Assembly (NCBI RefSeq): GCF_019645835.1
Contig: NZ_CP080998.1
Coordinates: 4,526,001 to 4,590,000, forward strand
Direction of reading: 5' to 3'
From: Mycolicibacterium holsaticum DSM 44478 = JCM 12374
GTDB taxonomy: Bacteria > Actinomycetota > Actinomycetes > Mycobacteriales > Mycobacteriaceae
Length of the DNA: 64,000 nt
Part shown: piece after piece, positions 62,201 through 64,000 of the stretch
How the letters are laid out: every line of letters starts with the position of its first letter
Numbering within the stretch: position 1 is the first letter of the stretch
The notes under the pieces: generated by a model
Databases searched by the model: none
What the model was told of the DNA's origin: nothing
Seen by the model: the letters and a program-made list of their open reading frames with translations, nothing else
Position numbers and translations under genes: made by a program

Positions 62201-62453
62201 GCGGCTGGCCGAGGCGATGCTGCATTCGGACTATCCGCTGCAGGCGCTGCTGTACAGCGTTGTGCTGCACCGGTTTCTGCGGTGGCGGCTGGCCGGCTAC
62301 GATCCCGAGCGGCATCTGGGCGGGGTGCTGTACCTGTTTCTGCGCGGGATGTGCGGTCCGCAGACCCCGGTGGTCGACGGGCATCCGGCCGGGGTGTTCA
62401 GTTGGCGTCCACCCGCGGCGTTGACCGTCGAGTTGTCGGAGCTGCTGGCATGA
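59205..62453 (+). CDS. recB: Exodeoxyribonuclease V subunit RecB
   Basis: A 1,082-residue RecB. Helicase motifs: Walker A EASAGTGKTFTLAG, IVLVDEFQDTDPVQW, GDPKQAIYAFRGGD, TNWRS, QVMTVFVAKGLQFPVVYLP and LTYVALTRAQ. The C-terminal nuclease has FGTLVHAVLE and VVDYKTNWLG (Asp and Lys of the catalytic site). It is a 3'-5' helicase and the nuclease of the complex. ATG 59205 overlaps the recC stop as ATGA, and its stop overlaps the recD start the same way. Confidence 0.96.
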   Translation: MSMQRFDLLGTLPAERSTTVLEASAGTGKTFTLAGLVTRYVAEGVATLDQMLLITFGRAATQELRDRVRRQIVDAVAAFDDPSLAGDNQVVQYLLDCGADEYAERRQRLRDALAAFDAATIATTHQFCQTVLRSLGVAGDTDAGVELVESLDELTTEIVDDLYLRHFGREREAPLLAYADALSLAREVVNKPATELRPSDPDPDSRAAVCVQFAKDVLAELDIRKRRRRILGYDDLLSRLADALAAEDSPAQLRMHQRWPIVLVDEFQDTDPVQWQVIDRAFSGRSTVILIGDPKQAIYAFRGGDIVTYLDAAASAGVQMTLGTNWRSDGALVDRLQVVLKGAELGDPRIVVHEVSAAHQGSRLAGAPSCDPFRLRVVRRETMGRSGTRPTLIADLRRHIPLDMAADIAGLLTSGATFDGTPIEAKHIAVIVEKHVDARACYDALCQAGIPAVYTGDSDIFGSDAAEDWLCLLEAFDQPHRPGMVRAAAATMFFGKTADDLVHGGDELTDTVADTLREWAGHARERGVAAIYEAAQLAGMTDRVLSWRDGERRMTDLAHLTQLLQEAAHREHFSLPALRDWLREQRGERSGATEHFRRLDNDAAAVQVMTVFVAKGLQFPVVYLPFAFNRYVRDPELVLYHEGDTRCLHIGGPDSPDYHAVVRQGRAEDASDDSRLTYVALTRAQSQVVAWWAPSRDEPHGGLSRVLRGRTPDQAQVPSTVVPSEVADDDAMARFKQWEAAGGLVIEDSVLRPIPQLPRETTPETLEARHFHRSIDTSWRRTSYSGLIRAAETTPVSSEPEVVELDDEVAEIPLMSSPVGTDVPSPMADLPAGAKFGTLVHAVLEDADPLAPDLAAELQARIVEHSLWWPVDVAPDELAAAMVPLHDTPLGPLAPGVTLRQIGLADRMREMDFEFPLGGGQLRAVGHLLRRYLPDDDPLASYADRLTGAALGGQPLNGYLSGSVDAVLRVDDRYLVVDYKTNWLGDPSRPLTAADYGQPRLAEAMLHSDYPLQALLYSVVLHRFLRWRLAGYDPERHLGGVLYLFLRGMCGPQTPVVDGHPAGVFSWRPPAALTVELSELLA

Positions 62454-64000
62454 CGAGCGTGACATGGCGACGGGCGATCGGCGCGACCGGTCTGCTGAGC
62501 ACGTTCACCGACGCCGAGCTGATCGAGTCCGCGGATGTGCATGTGGCACAACGGCTGACGACGCTGGCCGAAGAACCCGACGAGCAGGTGGCGTTGGCGA
62601 TCGCGCTGCTGGTGCGCGCGCTGCGGGGCGGATCGGTATGCCTGGACCTGGCGTCGGCGGAAGCGCAGGTCGAGGTGAAGGGCCTCGGTGACGCGGTGCG
62701 GGCCAGCACGCTGATCGGAGAGGCGCTGCGCGTCGACGGCGATCTGCTCTACCTCGACAGGTACTGGCGTGAGGAGCAGCAGGTCTGCGACGACATCCTC
62801 GCGATGCTGTCCGCCCAGCCGGCCAGCGCGTCCGCCGACGTCGACCGGTTGTTTCCGGCCGGGTTCGAAGAACAGCGCGCCGCTGCGGAAGTGGCGCTTT
62901 CCCAAGGGCTGACGGTGCTGACCGGCGGTCCGGGTACGGGCAAGACGACGACGGTGGCGCGGCTGTTGGCACTGCTGGCCGGCGGCAGCAAGTTACGGAT
63001 CGCGTTGGCGGCGCCGACGGGTAAGGCCGCCGCGCGGTTGCAGGAAGCCGTGCAGATGGAGGTCGACAAGCTGTCGGCGGTCGACCGCGCCGCGCTGGCA
63101 GGCCTGCAGGCGACCACGCTGCACCGGCTGCTGGGCAGCCGACCGGACACGTCGGCCCGGTTCCGGCACAATCGCGCAAATCGGTTGCCGCACGAGGTGA
63201 TCGTCGTCGACGAGACGTCGATGGTGTCATTGACGATGATGGCGCGGCTGCTGGAGGCGGTGCGCCCGGACGCGCGGTTGATCCTGGTCGGGGATCCGGA
63301 CCAGTTGGCGTCGGTGGAGGCCGGCGCGGTGCTGGCCGACCTGGTCGACGGGCTGGGCGGGTCGCGGATCGCAGAACTGAAGACCTCACACCGGTTCGGC
63401 GAATCGATCGGGGCGCTGGCGGCGGCGATCCGGACCGGTGACGCGGACGCCGCCGTCGACGTGCTGCGCGCCGGTGACGACCATATCGAGTGGGCCGACA
63501 CCTCAGACCCCGCGGAGCATCTGCGAAAAGTGATGGTGCCGTGGGCGGTTGCGCTTCGCCAGGCCGCGATACTCGGCGACGACAACGCCGCGCTGGCGAC
63601 GTTGACCGAGCACCGGTTGTTGTGCGCGCACCGGCGCGGCCCGTACGGCGTGCGGTACTGGAACCATCAGGTCGAGCGGTGGCTGGCTGAGCGCACCGGT
63701 GAGCCGATCTGGTCGGACTGGTATGCCGGTCGGCCGGTGCTGGTGACGGCCAACGACTATGGGCTTGGCCTCTACAACGGCGACACCGGTGTCACGGTGC
63801 ACCGCGACGGGGTGTTGCGCGCGGTGATCGCGGGCACCTCGCGGATCGAGTTCGCGACCAGTCGGCTGGCCGACGTCGACACCATGCATGCGATGACGAT
63901 CCACAAGTCACAGGGCAGCCAGGCCGACGAGGTCACGGTGCTGTTGCCGCCCGAAGACTCGCGGCTGCTGACCCGCGAGCTGTTCTACACGGCGGTGACA
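62450..64000 (+). CDS. recD: Exodeoxyribonuclease V subunit RecD, 3'-truncated by window
   Basis: The first 517 codons of RecD, open to the right edge. Walker A GGPGTGKTTTVARLL, VVDETSMVSL (Walker B), GDPDQLASVEAGAVLADL and MTIHKSQGSQADEV are the superfamily-1B helicase motifs. RecD is the 5'-3' motor. ATG 62450 overlaps the recB stop (ATGA). The remaining C-terminal part is beyond the window. Confidence 0.96.
   Translation, partial: MTSVTWRRAIGATGLLSTFTDAELIESADVHVAQRLTTLAEEPDEQVALAIALLVRALRGGSVCLDLASAEAQVEVKGLGDAVRASTLIGEALRVDGDLLYLDRYWREEQQVCDDILAMLSAQPASASADVDRLFPAGFEEQRAAAEVALSQGLTVLTGGPGTGKTTTVARLLALLAGGSKLRIALAAPTGKAAARLQEAVQMEVDKLSAVDRAALAGLQATTLHRLLGSRPDTSARFRHNRANRLPHEVIVVDETSMVSLTMMARLLEAVRPDARLILVGDPDQLASVEAGAVLADLVDGLGGSRIAELKTSHRFGESIGALAAAIRTGDADAAVDVLRAGDDHIEWADTSDPAEHLRKVMVPWAVALRQAAILGDDNAALATLTEHRLLCAHRRGPYGVRYWNHQVERWLAERTGEPIWSDWYAGRPVLVTANDYGLGLYNGDTGVTVHRDGVLRAVIAGTSRIEFATSRLADVDTMHAMTIHKSQGSQADEVTVLLPPEDSRLLTRELFYTAVT

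Noticed and set aside
59799..62465. An 888-codon open frame on the minus strand
   Set aside because: Antisense of recB, whose helicase and nuclease motifs are complete; the mirror product is His/Gln/Arg-rich without a fold.

Overview
The window is a high-GC actinobacterial chromosome segment that I read as a non-tuberculous Mycobacterium/Mycolicibacterium. The diagnostic genes are a mycolic-acid methyltransferase of the MmaA/CmaA family, an MspA-type porin, the FAS-II dehydratase cluster hadA-hadB-hadC, a PE-PPE-domain hydrolase, and several DUF732-type and WXG-type exported proteins. Two flanks keep the order known from M. tuberculosis: ABC1 kinase - lipG - mmaA at the left, and tRNA-Thr/tRNA-Met/rpmG/hadABC/tRNA-Trp/secE/nusG/rplK/rplA and glyoxalase-like/echA3/recC/recB/recD at the right.

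Layout. 1-2300: end of an ABC1 kinase, lipG-like hydrolase and MmaA-type methyltransferase. 2300-5030: MspA-family porin and a PE-PPE hydrolase, separated by a 17-bp tandem repeat array and an 80-bp double-hairpin element that recurs at 46.9 kb. 5.6-8.8 kb: a small DUF4242 protein and a very large LuxR-type regulator. 9.0-38.1 kb: an accessory island for a Wzx/Wzy-dependent exopolysaccharide, visibly less GC-rich than the flanks, interrupted by an intact IS21-family element at 13172-15809 with a 7-bp target duplication. 38.2-42.0 kb: small exported proteins, a lipoprotein, and a WXG-like/DUF1023 hydrolase pair. 42.0-46.8 kb: rplA, rplK, nusG, secE, hadABC, rpmG and three tRNAs, all on the minus strand. 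47.1-64.0 kb: NYN protein, MBL hydrolase, GH25-like and DUF2235-like proteins, echA, a CorA-like transporter, a ferredoxin-reductase-like flavoprotein, DUF3060 protein, alcohol dehydrogenase, then recC-recB-recD (recD runs off the end).

How the island appears to work. A fused UXS-UGD protein would turn UDP-glucose into UDP-glucuronate and UDP-xylose; a GDP-mannose 3,5-epimerase homologue and two further SDR epimerases add other nucleotide sugars. A WbaP-type transferase loads the first sugar on the lipid carrier, three family-4-like glycosyltransferases extend it, a Wzx flippase and a Wzy polymerase export and polymerise it, and a Wzz/BY-kinase plus a low-molecular-weight phosphatase control length and flux. 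A sulfotransferase, a pyruvyl transferase and an SLC13-type permease suggest an anionic, sulfated and pyruvylated polymer. This assembly logic is established for other bacteria; its existence and the polymer structure here are inference from gene content.

Regulatory signals worth attention are two near-identical promoter modules (28.06 and 33.69 kb) carrying an AGGG-N4-CCCT-like operator, with related sites before the DUF4242 gene and the SLC13 gene. All coordinates and motifs come from reading the sequence; no similarity search was run.
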